Origin: Candidatus Nomurabacteria bacterium
GTDB taxonomy: Bacteria; Patescibacteriota; Minisyncoccia; Phycocordibacterales; UBA9973
Length of the DNA: 7,112 nt
Direction: 5' to 3'
NCBI GenBank assembly: GCA_023267115.1
Contig: JAHFNV010000020.1
Span: forward strand, 1,526-8,637
Positions 1 to 5,308 of the stretch are shown piece by piece. Within the stretch, counting starts at the first letter, position 1; each line of letters begins with the position of its first letter. The notes under the pieces were generated by a model. That model was not told where the DNA came from. It ran no database searches and saw only the letters and a list, made by a program, of their open reading frames with translations. The position numbers were made by a program, and so were the translations under genes.

Positions 1-1
1 A

Positions 2-862
2 AGGTGGGGGAGAATATCCGGTATTGGTCAAGCCGGCAACATGATTGGACAAATTGCAGGACTTTTAATAACTTTACCACTAGCTTCAGGCGTAGTGTAC
101 TTGATTGGTGAAGCCGGCCGCGCCCAAACATTTCTTCCAGCAACTATTTTATTTTTTATTCTTGCGCTACCAATGCTTTTATTTTTCAAACTGCCCAAAA
201 AAGAAAAGATCGGTAGTAAGATTATTTTCAAAGAAGAATATAAAAATTATTGGAGTCAATTTATAATACTTATAAAAATCCCCAACATGGGTTTGTTTCT
301 GCTTGCTTACTTTTTTTTCAATGACGCAATTATAACCGTCGCTAACAATTTTCCTATTTATCTTCAAAATGTTTTTGAAGTTTCAGATAGCACAAAATCA
401 ATGCTCCTCGTAGGTATACTTGCAACTTCAGCCATCGGTGCTTTTTGTTCAGGCTTAGTCTCGGACAGAATTGGGCTCAGGAAAACTTTGATAATTGTTT
501 TGAGTAGTTGGGTTATTATATTACCAGCCTTAGGTCTAATAAAAAACTTTACCCTACTTATAGCCTTTACGATTTTGATGGGCTTTTTGTACGGTTCAAT
601 ATGGACAGTAACACGCGCGGCAATGACCGCATTATGTCCAAAGGAAAAACTGAATTTTGGTTTTAGTTTCTATACTCTAGGTGAGCGCGTTTCAACTCTA
701 GTGGGACCATTGGCTTGGGGTTTAATAACTTCACTACTTATTAATCTAGGCCCAGTTCGTTATCGAATTGCTGTAACTGCCATGGCTATCTTTGTGGCTG
801 TTGGAATATTCTTTCTGAGAAAAGTTGAAATAGAAGAAAAGGCAGATGCCGTTGTTACCTAG
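2..862 (+). CDS. MFS transporter, UMF1/Atg22-like (3' part, 5' end outside window)
   Basis: The frame is open from base 2, so the start lies upstream and 286 C-terminal residues are visible. The first visible residues, GRISGIGQAGNMIGQIAG, resemble the Ser-Gly-x-Gly loop and following helix of the UMF1 branch of the major facilitator superfamily. Several hydrophobic segments follow, among them ones around GLLITLPLASGVVYLIG, FLPATILFFILALPMLLFF and TLIIVLSSWVIILPALGLI. A charged Lys-rich cytoplasmic linker (LPKKEKIGSK and on) separates the halves. The SDRIGLRKT loop matches the MFS inter-helix motif, and GERVSTLVGPLAWG resembles the late UMF1 helix. It should sit in the cytoplasmic membrane as a secondary transporter. 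UMF1 homologues have been linked to amino-acid efflux, but the substrate cannot be told from the sequence. It ends at TAG 860-862, only 22 nt before the first RAYT palindrome. MFS membership is solid; the UMF1 assignment is moderate. Confidence 0.85.
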   Translation, partial: RWGRISGIGQAGNMIGQIAGLLITLPLASGVVYLIGEAGRAQTFLPATILFFILALPMLLFFKLPKKEKIGSKIIFKEEYKNYWSQFIILIKIPNMGLFLLAYFFFNDAIITVANNFPIYLQNVFEVSDSTKSMLLVGILATSAIGAFCSGLVSDRIGLRKTLIIVLSSWVIILPALGLIKNFTLLIAFTILMGFLYGSIWTVTRAAMTALCPKEKLNFGFSFYTLGERVSTLVGPLAWGLITSLLINLGPVRYRIAVTAMAIFVAVGIFFLRKVEIEEKADAVVT

Positions 863-870
863 TAGGCTTA

Positions 871-892
871 GAGACTTAGTAGAGACTTAGTA
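871..892. repeat. Tandem duplication of an 11-bp palindrome arm
   Basis: The 11-mer GAGACTTAGTA occurs twice head to tail (871-881 and 882-892) and runs into the first RAYT palindrome. The unit contains most of that palindrome's left arm (ACTTAGTAG). A weaker echo (CTAGTAG) at 859-865 overlaps the transporter stop codon. It looks like slippage or a partial duplication at the element's edge. Confidence 0.6.
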
Positions 893-907
893 GTCCGACT
901 ACTAAGT
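885..907. repeat. RAYT-associated palindrome, copy 1 (perfect)
   Basis: The arms ACTTAGTAGTC (885-895) and GACTACTAAGT (897-907) are perfect reverse complements around a single C. This is the only copy with C rather than G at the centre on the plus strand, so it is inverted relative to the other three. It lies between the convergent transporter and transposase genes, 5 nt beyond the transposase stop. It could act as a weak bidirectional transcription barrier, although no T-tract follows on either side. Confidence 0.85.
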
Positions 908-912
908 AGCAG

Positions 913-1542
913 TTATTCTTCTTCCAAGGCCTTTTTTCTCGCTAATGTATTTTGCCAAGATTCCAAAACAAAATCAAAATATTCTTTTGGATTTTTGAAT
1001 TGTTCCATTATTATTTTTATGTCACATATACCTTTTTCTTTTTGAATGTATTCTTCTAGACTAGATTTGCTCAGCTTAGTAGTCGGACTACCAAGTTTAT
1101 CCCGATTATTCATGTTTATGTATGTGCTTAAGTGAAGAAGATATGTGTTTTTAGGAATGTGCTTTGATTTAAATTTACCCTGGAAAAGTACCCCAGTTCT
1201 TTTATATTTTTCATTGAAATATCTAGTATAACCACCAATTCGTTGCATAAATTTCTCTATACCTTTTTCAACAAGGGGAGTAATCAAAAAATGGAAATGA
1301 TTTGGGTTTACACAATATGCTATCACTAAGACCAACCTTCTTAACTTAGTAGTCGGAGTACTAAGTTTCTTTTTTTGAAAAGAAAGTGCATAAATGCTTC
1401 CAATTGGTTTTATTGTATTAAATTCTGTTATACTTTTTAAAAAACGATCTAAATCGTATTTATCAAGAATGATGTTTCTTTTGTCAGTTCCACGGTTATA
1501 GATATGATAATATTCTCCAATTACAAATGTATGTTTTCTCAT
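913..1542 (-). CDS. REP-associated tyrosine transposase (RAYT, Y1/HUH family)
   Basis: This is a single-domain Y1 transposase related to IS200/IS605 TnpA and to TnpA-REP. It is expected to nick single-stranded hairpin DNA through a 5'-phosphotyrosine link. From ATG 1542 the protein has 209 residues. It opens with MRKHTFVIGEYYHIYNRGTD, the typical RAYT N-terminus (YYHIYNRG). It carries the metal-binding HUH motif in NPNHFHFL and a helix GGYTRYFNEKYKRTG that should hold the catalytic tyrosine (the Tyr of GGYTRYFN is the best candidate). The family motif GVLFQGKFKSK follows. A TTG at 1587 in the same frame would add 15 residues encoded by palindrome copy 4. I prefer the ATG because a TATAAT box lies 7 nt upstream of it and family similarity starts there. 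Two palindrome copies are translated inside the gene as LSTPTTKL and LGSPTTKL. The reading frame looks intact, so the enzyme may be active. Confidence 0.9.
   Translation of the reverse strand: MRKHTFVIGEYYHIYNRGTDKRNIILDKYDLDRFLKSITEFNTIKPIGSIYALSFQKKKLSTPTTKLRRLVLVIAYCVNPNHFHFLITPLVEKGIEKFMQRIGGYTRYFNEKYKRTGVLFQGKFKSKHIPKNTYLLHLSTYINMNNRDKLGSPTTKLSKSSLEEYIQKEKGICDIKIIMEQFKNPKEYFDFVLESWQNTLARKKALEEE
1074..1096. repeat. RAYT-associated palindrome, copy 2 (inside transposase gene)
   Basis: The left arm GCTTAGTAGTC, a central G and the right arm GACTACCAAGT match copy 1 except for changes at the outer end and fourth position of the stem. It is read in the transposase frame as KLGSPTTKL, between the conserved STYINMNNR segment and the C-terminal SSLEEY segment. 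It lies after the catalytic core, where an extra loop should be tolerated. Confidence 0.8.
1344..1366. repeat. RAYT-associated palindrome, copy 3 (inside transposase gene)
   Basis: It is identical over 23 nt to copy 4: ACTTAGTAGTC, central G, GAGTACTAAGT, with one G-G mismatch in the stem. It is translated as KLSTPTTKL in the same codon phase as copy 2. It lies between SIYALSFQKK and the strand VLVIAYCVNPNHFHF, just ahead of the HUH motif. Identity to the terminal copy suggests recent copying or gene conversion. Confidence 0.85.
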
Positions 1543-1548
1543 ATTAGT

Positions 1549-1557
1549 ATTATACCA
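1549..1557 (-). promoter_or_regulatory. Extended -10 promoter of the transposase; leaderless start predicted
   Basis: On the minus strand the sequence reads TGG-TATAAT (1557 to 1549), a consensus extended -10. Its last T lies 7 nt before the A of ATG 1542, so transcription should begin at or beside the start codon. The TGG belongs to the outer arm of palindrome copy 4, so the repeat supplies part of the promoter. A -35 candidate (TTAGTA, 1577-1572, 17-nt spacer) is weak. Confidence 0.55.
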
Positions 1558-1581
1558 CTTAGTAGTCGGAGTACTAAGTGG
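1555..1581. repeat. RAYT-associated palindrome, copy 4 (upstream end of transposase)
   Basis: The 23-nt core 1557-1579 equals copy 3. Two further bases on each side pair (CC at 1555-1556 with GG at 1580-1581), giving 13-bp arms with one G-G mismatch and one central base. It lies just upstream of the preferred ATG of the transposase and contributes to its -10 region. Confidence 0.85.
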
Positions 1582-1617
1582 TGCCAAATAAACAGTAAAA
1601 ATAAAATAAAAGTGTAG

Positions 1618-1623
1618 TATAAT
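1618..1623 (+). promoter_or_regulatory. -10 box of transketolase gene; leaderless GTG start predicted
   Basis: A perfect TATAAT ends 7 nt before the GTG at 1630. It sits in an A-rich stretch (1591-1611), and no good -35 is visible. An in-frame TAA at 1624-1626 rules out any earlier start codon, so the GTG coincides with the expected transcription start and there is no room for a ribosome-binding site. Confidence 0.55.
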
Positions 1624-1629
1624 TAAGTT

Positions 1630-2628
1630 GTGCTCAATCCCAATTTAAAACTTAATCCAAGGTTATTTAATGAAGATGTCGAACAAGTGCCAATACGAAA
1701 AGGTTTCGGGCAAGGTTTATTGGTGGCCGGAGAAGCGAACAGTAATGTGGTGGCGCTTTGCGCGGACCTAACTGAATCCACCCAGATGATTTTTTTTAAG
1801 GAAAAGTTTCCGGAGCGTTTTGTGGAAATTGGAGTGGCTGAGCAAAATTTAGTAACCGTGGCTTCCGGTATGGCCGCTATGGGGAAAATTCCTTTTTGTT
1901 CTTCTTACGCCATGTTTTCTCCGGGTCGCAATTGGGAGCAAATCAGAACGACTATTACTTACAATGATCGACCGGTAAAAATAGTCGGTTCGCACGCTGG
2001 CATTTCGGTGGGCCCCGATGGTGGGACACATCAAGCGCTGGAAGATATTGCTCTGATGCGAGTGATGCCGAACATGGATGTAATTTCCCCCTGTGACGCT
2101 ATTGAAGCAAAAAAAGCAACCATCGCACTAGCTAAAACTGGCAAACCGGCCTACCTGCGACTTGCTCGCGAAAAGACACCGGTTATTACTACCGAAGAAA
2201 GTCCGTTTGAAATCGGCAAAGCTCAAATTTATTGGATGCCGGACTTGGGTTTGGCTCAAGTAGGAATAATTGTCACTGGTGGACTGATTTACCGCGCAAT
2301 CTTGGTTGCCAAAGAATTAGAAACTGAAGGAATAAAAACTAAAGTAATGAACTTGTCCAGTATAAAACCTATAGACAAGGATGCGGTAGTAGCTCTTGCC
2401 AAAGAATGCAAAGCTATCGTGACAGTGGAAGAGCATCAAGTGGCCGGCGGGATGGGTTCGGCTGTAGCAGAAGTTTTAGCACAGGGAAACCCTGTGTTTA
2501 TAGAATTTATTGGAGTGCAAGATAAATTTGGCCAATCCGGCACACCCGATGAGTTGGTAGAACATTACGGTATGGGGAAAGATTCCATCAAAGAAGCGGT
2601 GAGGAGAGTTTTAAAGAAGAAGATTTAG
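1630..2628 (+). CDS. Transketolase, C-terminal subunit (pyrimidine-binding and TKC domains)
   Basis: This is the C-terminal half of a split transketolase. With an N-terminal TPP-binding partner it would transfer two-carbon ketol units in the non-oxidative pentose phosphate pathway in the cytoplasm. The 332 residues contain the pyrimidine-binding domain (about 15-185). It shows ALCADLTEST, then EIGVAEQNL with E71 as the conserved glutamate that activates the thiamine aminopyrimidine, SYAMFSPGRNWEQIR, and VGPDGGTHQALED (H134). The C-terminal transketolase domain (about 205-325) carries TVEEHQVAGGMGSAV and DKFGQSGTPDEL. The length fits free-standing C-terminal subunits of archaea and many candidate-phylum bacteria. 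GTG 1630 is the only possible start near the conserved N-terminus because TAA lies directly upstream. The N-terminal subunit is not in this window; the nearest upstream genes are the transposase and a transporter. The 3' end is convergent with the kinase gene. Confidence 0.93.
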   Translation: MLNPNLKLNPRLFNEDVEQVPIRKGFGQGLLVAGEANSNVVALCADLTESTQMIFFKEKFPERFVEIGVAEQNLVTVASGMAAMGKIPFCSSYAMFSPGRNWEQIRTTITYNDRPVKIVGSHAGISVGPDGGTHQALEDIALMRVMPNMDVISPCDAIEAKKATIALAKTGKPAYLRLAREKTPVITTEESPFEIGKAQIYWMPDLGLAQVGIIVTGGLIYRAILVAKELETEGIKTKVMNLSSIKPIDKDAVVALAKECKAIVTVEEHQVAGGMGSAVAEVLAQGNPVFIEFIGVQDKFGQSGTPDELVEHYGMGKDSIKEAVRRVLKKKI

Positions 2629-2759
2629 GAAAATTTTTCTTGGCACACTTTATATAAAGCAATCTGTTTGGCACTGTTGTGCCAGCGAACTGCTCGCGCC
2701 GTCGCGCTGCGCAAGGCTTTCTATAAAGTATGCCTGCGACATTTTTCTAAATCTTCTTC
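2616..2759. repeat. Long imperfect inverted repeat joining two convergent 3' ends
   Basis: The segment 2616-2660 pairs with 2716-2759. Bases 2616-2634 match the complement of 2741-2759 at 18 of 19 positions. After an unpaired stretch of 7 versus 6 nt, 2642-2660 matches the complement of 2716-2734 at 17 of 19. The outer parts encode the last residues (KKI and stop) of both flanking genes. The inner arm contains a perfect 12-nt palindrome, CTTTATATAAAG (2648-2659). It may work as a bidirectional terminator or RNA-stability hairpin for the convergent genes, or be the remnant of a small inverted-repeat element. Confidence 0.7.
2669..2684. terminator. Hairpin in the convergent intergenic region
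   Basis: TGGCAC, a TGTT loop and GTGCCA form a 6-bp stem inside the loop of the larger inverted repeat. No U-tract follows on either strand, so classical intrinsic termination is doubtful. Its position between two converging genes is the main argument for a terminator role. Confidence 0.3.
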
Positions 2760-3748
2760 GCTTTGTATTCAGCCGGCGCGGTTTTTAAATACCCTTCCAG
2801 TTTTTCTCGCGAAAGCAAACCCTTTTGGGCGCCGATTTCTTGCACCACTGACATGGAATTTATCCCAGCCCAGACTAGCGCTTCGGACAAGGTCCGACCT
2901 TGTCTTATGGCGACAACTACTGTGGAAGCAAATGCGTCACCGGCGCCGGTGCGTTCATAAGGCGGTTTCGGGTCAGGATAAATAGGTATAAATAAATATT
3001 CTATGCCGTCATAGGCATAAGCCCCATTTGGTCCATCGGTAATGACCACGGTTTCGGGCCCCAAATCGCGCATTTTTTTTAACAGTTCTTTTTTGTCTGA
3101 AGTTTTAATACTTAAGATTTTTTCAGCTTCTTCAACATTGCAGAAAAATATTTTTGAATGTTTATATAGTCTTGCTAATTTTTCTTTACCCAACTTGATA
3201 TCAAACTTACCAGGCTGGAAAGCCAGTTTAATTTCAGGATGAGTATCTAAATAGTCGGCGATAGTATTATGAAAGGGAAAAGCAGTTTCACTCACTGAAG
3301 AAAAGTAAATCCAGGCCGGGGTTCCTACTTCCGGCAAGGCGTACGGATAAATTTCGTGCTTAATTAAAATTGTTCTCTCAGCCTCGTACCATAACACATA
3401 ATGATAATTTGTTTTTATACCACCGTTTATTTTTATAAATTCTGTGCTGATGGAATCTTTTTTAAAAGAATTCAAGCAATCTATGCCCTCCTTATCATCT
3501 CCGACATTAGAAACAAGCGCAGATTTGAGCCCAAGTCGAGACGCGCAGACAGCTGCGTTGGAAGCGTTGCCCACCGCCGGGACCACAGTCACTGATTCAT
3601 AAGGAACTTTATCGGCAAAACGTAGGCACAGCTCACAGGTATTAGTGTCTATTTTGTAATGCACATGAGCGTCTTTTAATTTTATAAAAGCGTCTACTGC
3701 AGTATCCCCGATGGCCAAGAAATCCAATTTGCCCTCTTTTTTAAACAT
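2747..3748 (-). CDS. PfkB-family carbohydrate/nucleoside kinase
   Basis: A 333-residue ribokinase-fold enzyme that should phosphorylate a sugar, sugar phosphate or nucleoside with ATP in the cytoplasm. Visible family features are the N-terminal strand FLAIGDTAVDAFI (10-22), the glycine/asparagine substrate motif VGNASNAA (59-66), NVEEAEK (204-210, the N-x-x-E magnesium/phosphate motif), VVITDGPNGAYAY (234-246), and the signature RTGAGDAFAS (266-275) with D271 as catalytic base. Length is normal for the family. The segment around HVHYKIDTNTCELCLRFADKVPY (28-50) carries two cysteines and is not a family hallmark. Specificity (ribokinase, fructokinase, adenosine kinase and so on) cannot be read from sequence. 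ATG 3748 is the first start after an in-frame TAG four codons upstream. The gene is divergent from the surface-protein gene and convergent with transketolase. A sugar role beside transketolase is plausible but inferred. Confidence 0.92.
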   Translation of the reverse strand: MFKKEGKLDFLAIGDTAVDAFIKLKDAHVHYKIDTNTCELCLRFADKVPYESVTVVPAVGNASNAAVCASRLGLKSALVSNVGDDKEGIDCLNSFKKDSISTEFIKINGGIKTNYHYVLWYEAERTILIKHEIYPYALPEVGTPAWIYFSSVSETAFPFHNTIADYLDTHPEIKLAFQPGKFDIKLGKEKLARLYKHSKIFFCNVEEAEKILSIKTSDKKELLKKMRDLGPETVVITDGPNGAYAYDGIEYLFIPIYPDPKPPYERTGAGDAFASTVVVAIRQGRTLSEALVWAGINSMSVVQEIGAQKGLLSREKLEGYLKTAPAEYKAKKI

Positions 3749-3756
3749 GATAGTAT
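3748..3756 (+). promoter_or_regulatory. Possible extended -10 for the surface-protein gene
   Basis: TGA-TAGTAT (3748-3756) matches an extended -10 with four of six consensus bases. A poor -35 (TTGCCC, 3729-3734) lies 16 nt upstream. The predicted transcript would start near 3763 and have a roughly 16-nt leader without a Shine-Dalgarno sequence. The evidence is weak. Confidence 0.25.
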
Positions 3757-3783
3757 TCTAACATAACTTGAAATTTTTATGAA
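3755..3783 (-). promoter_or_regulatory. Promoter of the PfkB kinase gene; leaderless start predicted
   Basis: On the minus strand a -35 TTCATA (3783-3778; four of six consensus bases) is followed by a 17-nt spacer and TAGAAT (3760-3755), with TG one base upstream as in extended -10 promoters. The last T is 7 nt before ATG 3748. The -35 overlaps the ATG of the divergent surface-protein gene, so the two genes probably interfere with or influence each other's transcription. Confidence 0.55.
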
Positions 3784-5275
3784 AAAAGCCACCCTGGTTT
3801 TAATCGCAATTATTTTCTTTTCTTATGGTTGTCCAGTTTTCGCTAGTCCAATCATCAATGAGCTGATGTATGATCTGGACGGCGCCGACATCGACTGGGT
3901 GGAAGTTTATAATCAGGACAGCTCGGATGTAGATCTTACCGCACTTAAACTTTTAGTCGATAATTCAACTTCTAATCACAGTATAAATAAATCTTCCGGT
4001 TCGCAAATTTTGCACCCAGGTGAATACGGCATAATCATTCCCACTTCTTCTCTTTCTTCTTTCACTGCCAAGTGGGGCAGTTCAAGTAATTTATTTACTG
4101 CCAGTTTTAGTTTATCGAATGATAAAGGCAAGGTTGAAATCAACAATGGCGATAAAAATGTTCCGCTTTCTTCGGTCTCCTACAACTCATCTCAAGGAGC
4201 CACGGAAGATGGAAAATCCTTGCAATTACTAAGTGGCGCTTGGCTGGCAGCTGTGCCGACTCCCGGCGCAGAAAATAAAGCGCCTGCCAGCAATACCGAT
4301 AGCACCAATACCACCAATGATACCAATAATACCAACACTACCACTGACCCAAATTCAAATTCCAGCTCTTCTACCAACACCACTTCTTCAACTGGCACCA
4401 CCAGCGGAAGTTCTAGTGGTTCTTCGAGCTCTTCCTCCTCCGCTTCCAAAGAAGAACCGAAAATTAAAGTGAAAATCGCAACAATCGGCGCTTTAGCCTT
4501 TACTGGGATCCCTTTTTCGTTTTCCGGAGCGGCCTTCGGTTATAGCGGCGAGCAGTTGTTTTATGGAAAGTATTTTTGGAATTTTAGCGATGGAGATTCA
4601 AAAGAAACGCAAGGGATCCAAGGAACGGAAAAATTTTCTCACACTTATTTTTATCCGGGTGATTACACGGTTTCTGTTGAATACTATATAAATTATTATT
4701 CTCCAGTTCCCGATGCCACCAGCAAGGTGACGATTAAGGTTGTCCCCATGAATATTTCAATCTCCAAAGTTGGCACCCCGGCAGATTTTTTTATTGAAAT
4801 TTCCAATAATACCGATTATGCCATTGATGTTTCCAAATGGGTTTTAGCTTCTCTCGGCAAGAGTTTTATTTTGCCCCGAAACAGCCTTATTTTAGCCAAA
4901 AAGAAAATGGTGTTGTCTCCCCAGTTGACCAATTTTAATTTTAATGACGGTAAAAACCTGAAACTTAGCACCGAGGCGAATATACTGGTGTTTGATTATT
5001 CCGCTTCGCTTCTTCCAGTTATGGCACCTACAGAAGTTCTGGCTCCCGCTCCGGTTAGAATTTCTAAAGCGGACAGTTCCCAAGTTTCAATTTCAACCGG
5101 AGATTTGTCCGCCGCGGCGCTGTCCAGCGCCGCGGCGGCAGAAACCCAAAATGCTTCCTATCTCTGGCCTGGCCTTTTTGTTATTTTGCTGGCAGTCGGC
5201 GGATCCGGAGCTTACTTTATCCGCCGAAAAAAAGTTATTCCAAAAACCGGAGACGATTTTAAGATTTTAGACTAA
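3779..5275 (+). CDS. Secreted lamin-tail/PKD-domain surface protein with C-terminal membrane anchor
   Basis: A 498-residue cell-surface protein. A signal peptide MKKATLVLIAIIFFSYG... ends near VFAS (about residue 22). A lamin-tail domain covers about 24-165, with INELMYDLDGADIDWVEVYN and the closing PTPGAEN. A low-complexity linker (168-225) is almost only Asn, Thr, Ser and Gly. A PKD-like domain covers about 230-322, with YFWNFSDGDSKE and FSHTYFYPGDYTVSVEY. A second lamin-tail-like fold covers about 324-408 (FFIEISNNTDYAIDVSKWVL and LILAKKKMVLS). After another linker comes a TM helix (about 461-482) and a basic tail RRKKVIPK. This predicts an exported protein held by its C-terminus, with the domains outside. 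Lamin-tail and PKD domains are binding or spacer modules; no catalytic motif is seen and the ligand is unknown. No Shine-Dalgarno site precedes ATG 3779. The alternating secretory architecture is common in candidate-phylum genomes. Confidence 0.85.
   Translation: MKKATLVLIAIIFFSYGCPVFASPIINELMYDLDGADIDWVEVYNQDSSDVDLTALKLLVDNSTSNHSINKSSGSQILHPGEYGIIIPTSSLSSFTAKWGSSSNLFTASFSLSNDKGKVEINNGDKNVPLSSVSYNSSQGATEDGKSLQLLSGAWLAAVPTPGAENKAPASNTDSTNTTNDTNNTNTTTDPNSNSSSSTNTTSSTGTTSGSSSGSSSSSSSASKEEPKIKVKIATIGALAFTGIPFSFSGAAFGYSGEQLFYGKYFWNFSDGDSKETQGIQGTEKFSHTYFYPGDYTVSVEYYINYYSPVPDATSKVTIKVVPMNISISKVGTPADFFIEISNNTDYAIDVSKWVLASLGKSFILPRNSLILAKKKMVLSPQLTNFNFNDGKNLKLSTEANILVFDYSASLLPVMAPTEVLAPAPVRISKADSSQVSISTGDLSAAALSSAAAAETQNASYLWPGLFVILLAVGGSGAYFIRRKKVIPKTGDDFKILD
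4280..4453 (+). repeat. Low-complexity Ser/Thr/Asn linker tract
   Basis: The tract encodes a disordered linker: first an Asn/Thr-rich part built from repeated ACC and AAT codons (about 4300-4350), then a Ser/Gly/Thr-rich part with runs of serine codons of mixed type (TCT, TCC, TCG, AGC, AGT). Mixed synonymous codons argue for selection on the peptide rather than simple trinucleotide slippage in the serine part. Confidence 0.7.
5109..5138. repeat. Perfect GC-rich palindrome inside the surface-protein gene
   Basis: CCGCCGCGGCGCTG (5109-5122) and CAGCGCCGCGGCGG (5125-5138) are perfect reverse complements with a 2-nt spacer (TC). The 14-bp arms are nearly pure G+C in an otherwise AT-rich gene. 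In frame it encodes SAAALSSAAA in the linker before the TM anchor. Confidence 0.8.
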
Positions 5276-5297
5276 TTTCTATCTATGGTTATATACC

Positions 5298-5303
5298 TAT
5301 AAA
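5298..5303 (+). promoter_or_regulatory. Possible -10 box for ychF
   Basis: TATAAA ends 6 nt before ATG 5309, a spacing close to the 7 nt seen at other starts here and compatible with a leaderless transcript. No clear -35 is present. The 33-nt gap from the upstream stop contains no Shine-Dalgarno site. Read-through from the surface-protein gene is an alternative. Confidence 0.35.
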
Positions 5304-5308
5304 TCCAA

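Larger units (their letters stand above)
885..1581 (-). mobile_element. RAYT transposase element bounded by palindromic repeats
   Basis: A minus-strand Y1/HUH transposase gene lies between two copies of a 23-nt palindrome (885-907 and 1557-1579) and holds two further copies. This fits REP-associated tyrosine transposases, which are single-copy, IS200-like genes flanked by the hairpin repeats they are thought to recognise. The outer copies are in opposite orientation, judged by the central base. No target-site duplication is evident. The insertion lies between the 3' end of a transporter gene and the promoter of the transketolase gene and interrupts neither. The boundaries are inferred from the outermost palindromes and could differ by tens of bases. 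Confidence 0.75.

Noticed and set aside
885..1581. CRISPR array, suggested by four short palindromic repeats
   Set aside because: Spacing is irregular (about 166, 247 and 190 nt between copies), one copy is inverted, two copies are coding, and no cas genes are present. The copies flank and interrupt a RAYT gene.
1543..1587. N-terminal extension of the transposase from TTG 1587
   Set aside because: The 15 extra residues come from palindrome copy 4, TTG is a weak start, and the consensus -10 box lies inside this stretch. ATG 1542 matches the family N-terminus better, although the longer form cannot be excluded.
2480..2496. Hairpin CACAGGG-AAA-CCCTGTG in the transketolase gene
   Set aside because: The arms are only 7 bp and it encodes ordinary family sequence (AQGNPVF), so chance is sufficient.
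2938..2951. Perfect palindrome CACCGGCGCCGGTG in the kinase gene
   Set aside because: It is the codon sequence of the obligatory TGAG part of the PfkB signature, which is easily palindromic with GC-rich codons.
2668..2985. Open plus-strand frame over the convergent intergenic region and the 3' end of the kinase gene
   Set aside because: Most of it overlaps the kinase gene antisense, its composition is Arg/Leu-rich as expected for an antisense frame, and no family motif is recognisable.
3779..3847. Lipoprotein signal in the surface protein (cysteine in FFSYGCPVF)
   Set aside because: The residues before the cysteine (S-Y-G) do not fit a lipobox, while VFAS just after fits ordinary signal peptidase cleavage. 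The C-terminal TM helix already provides an anchor.
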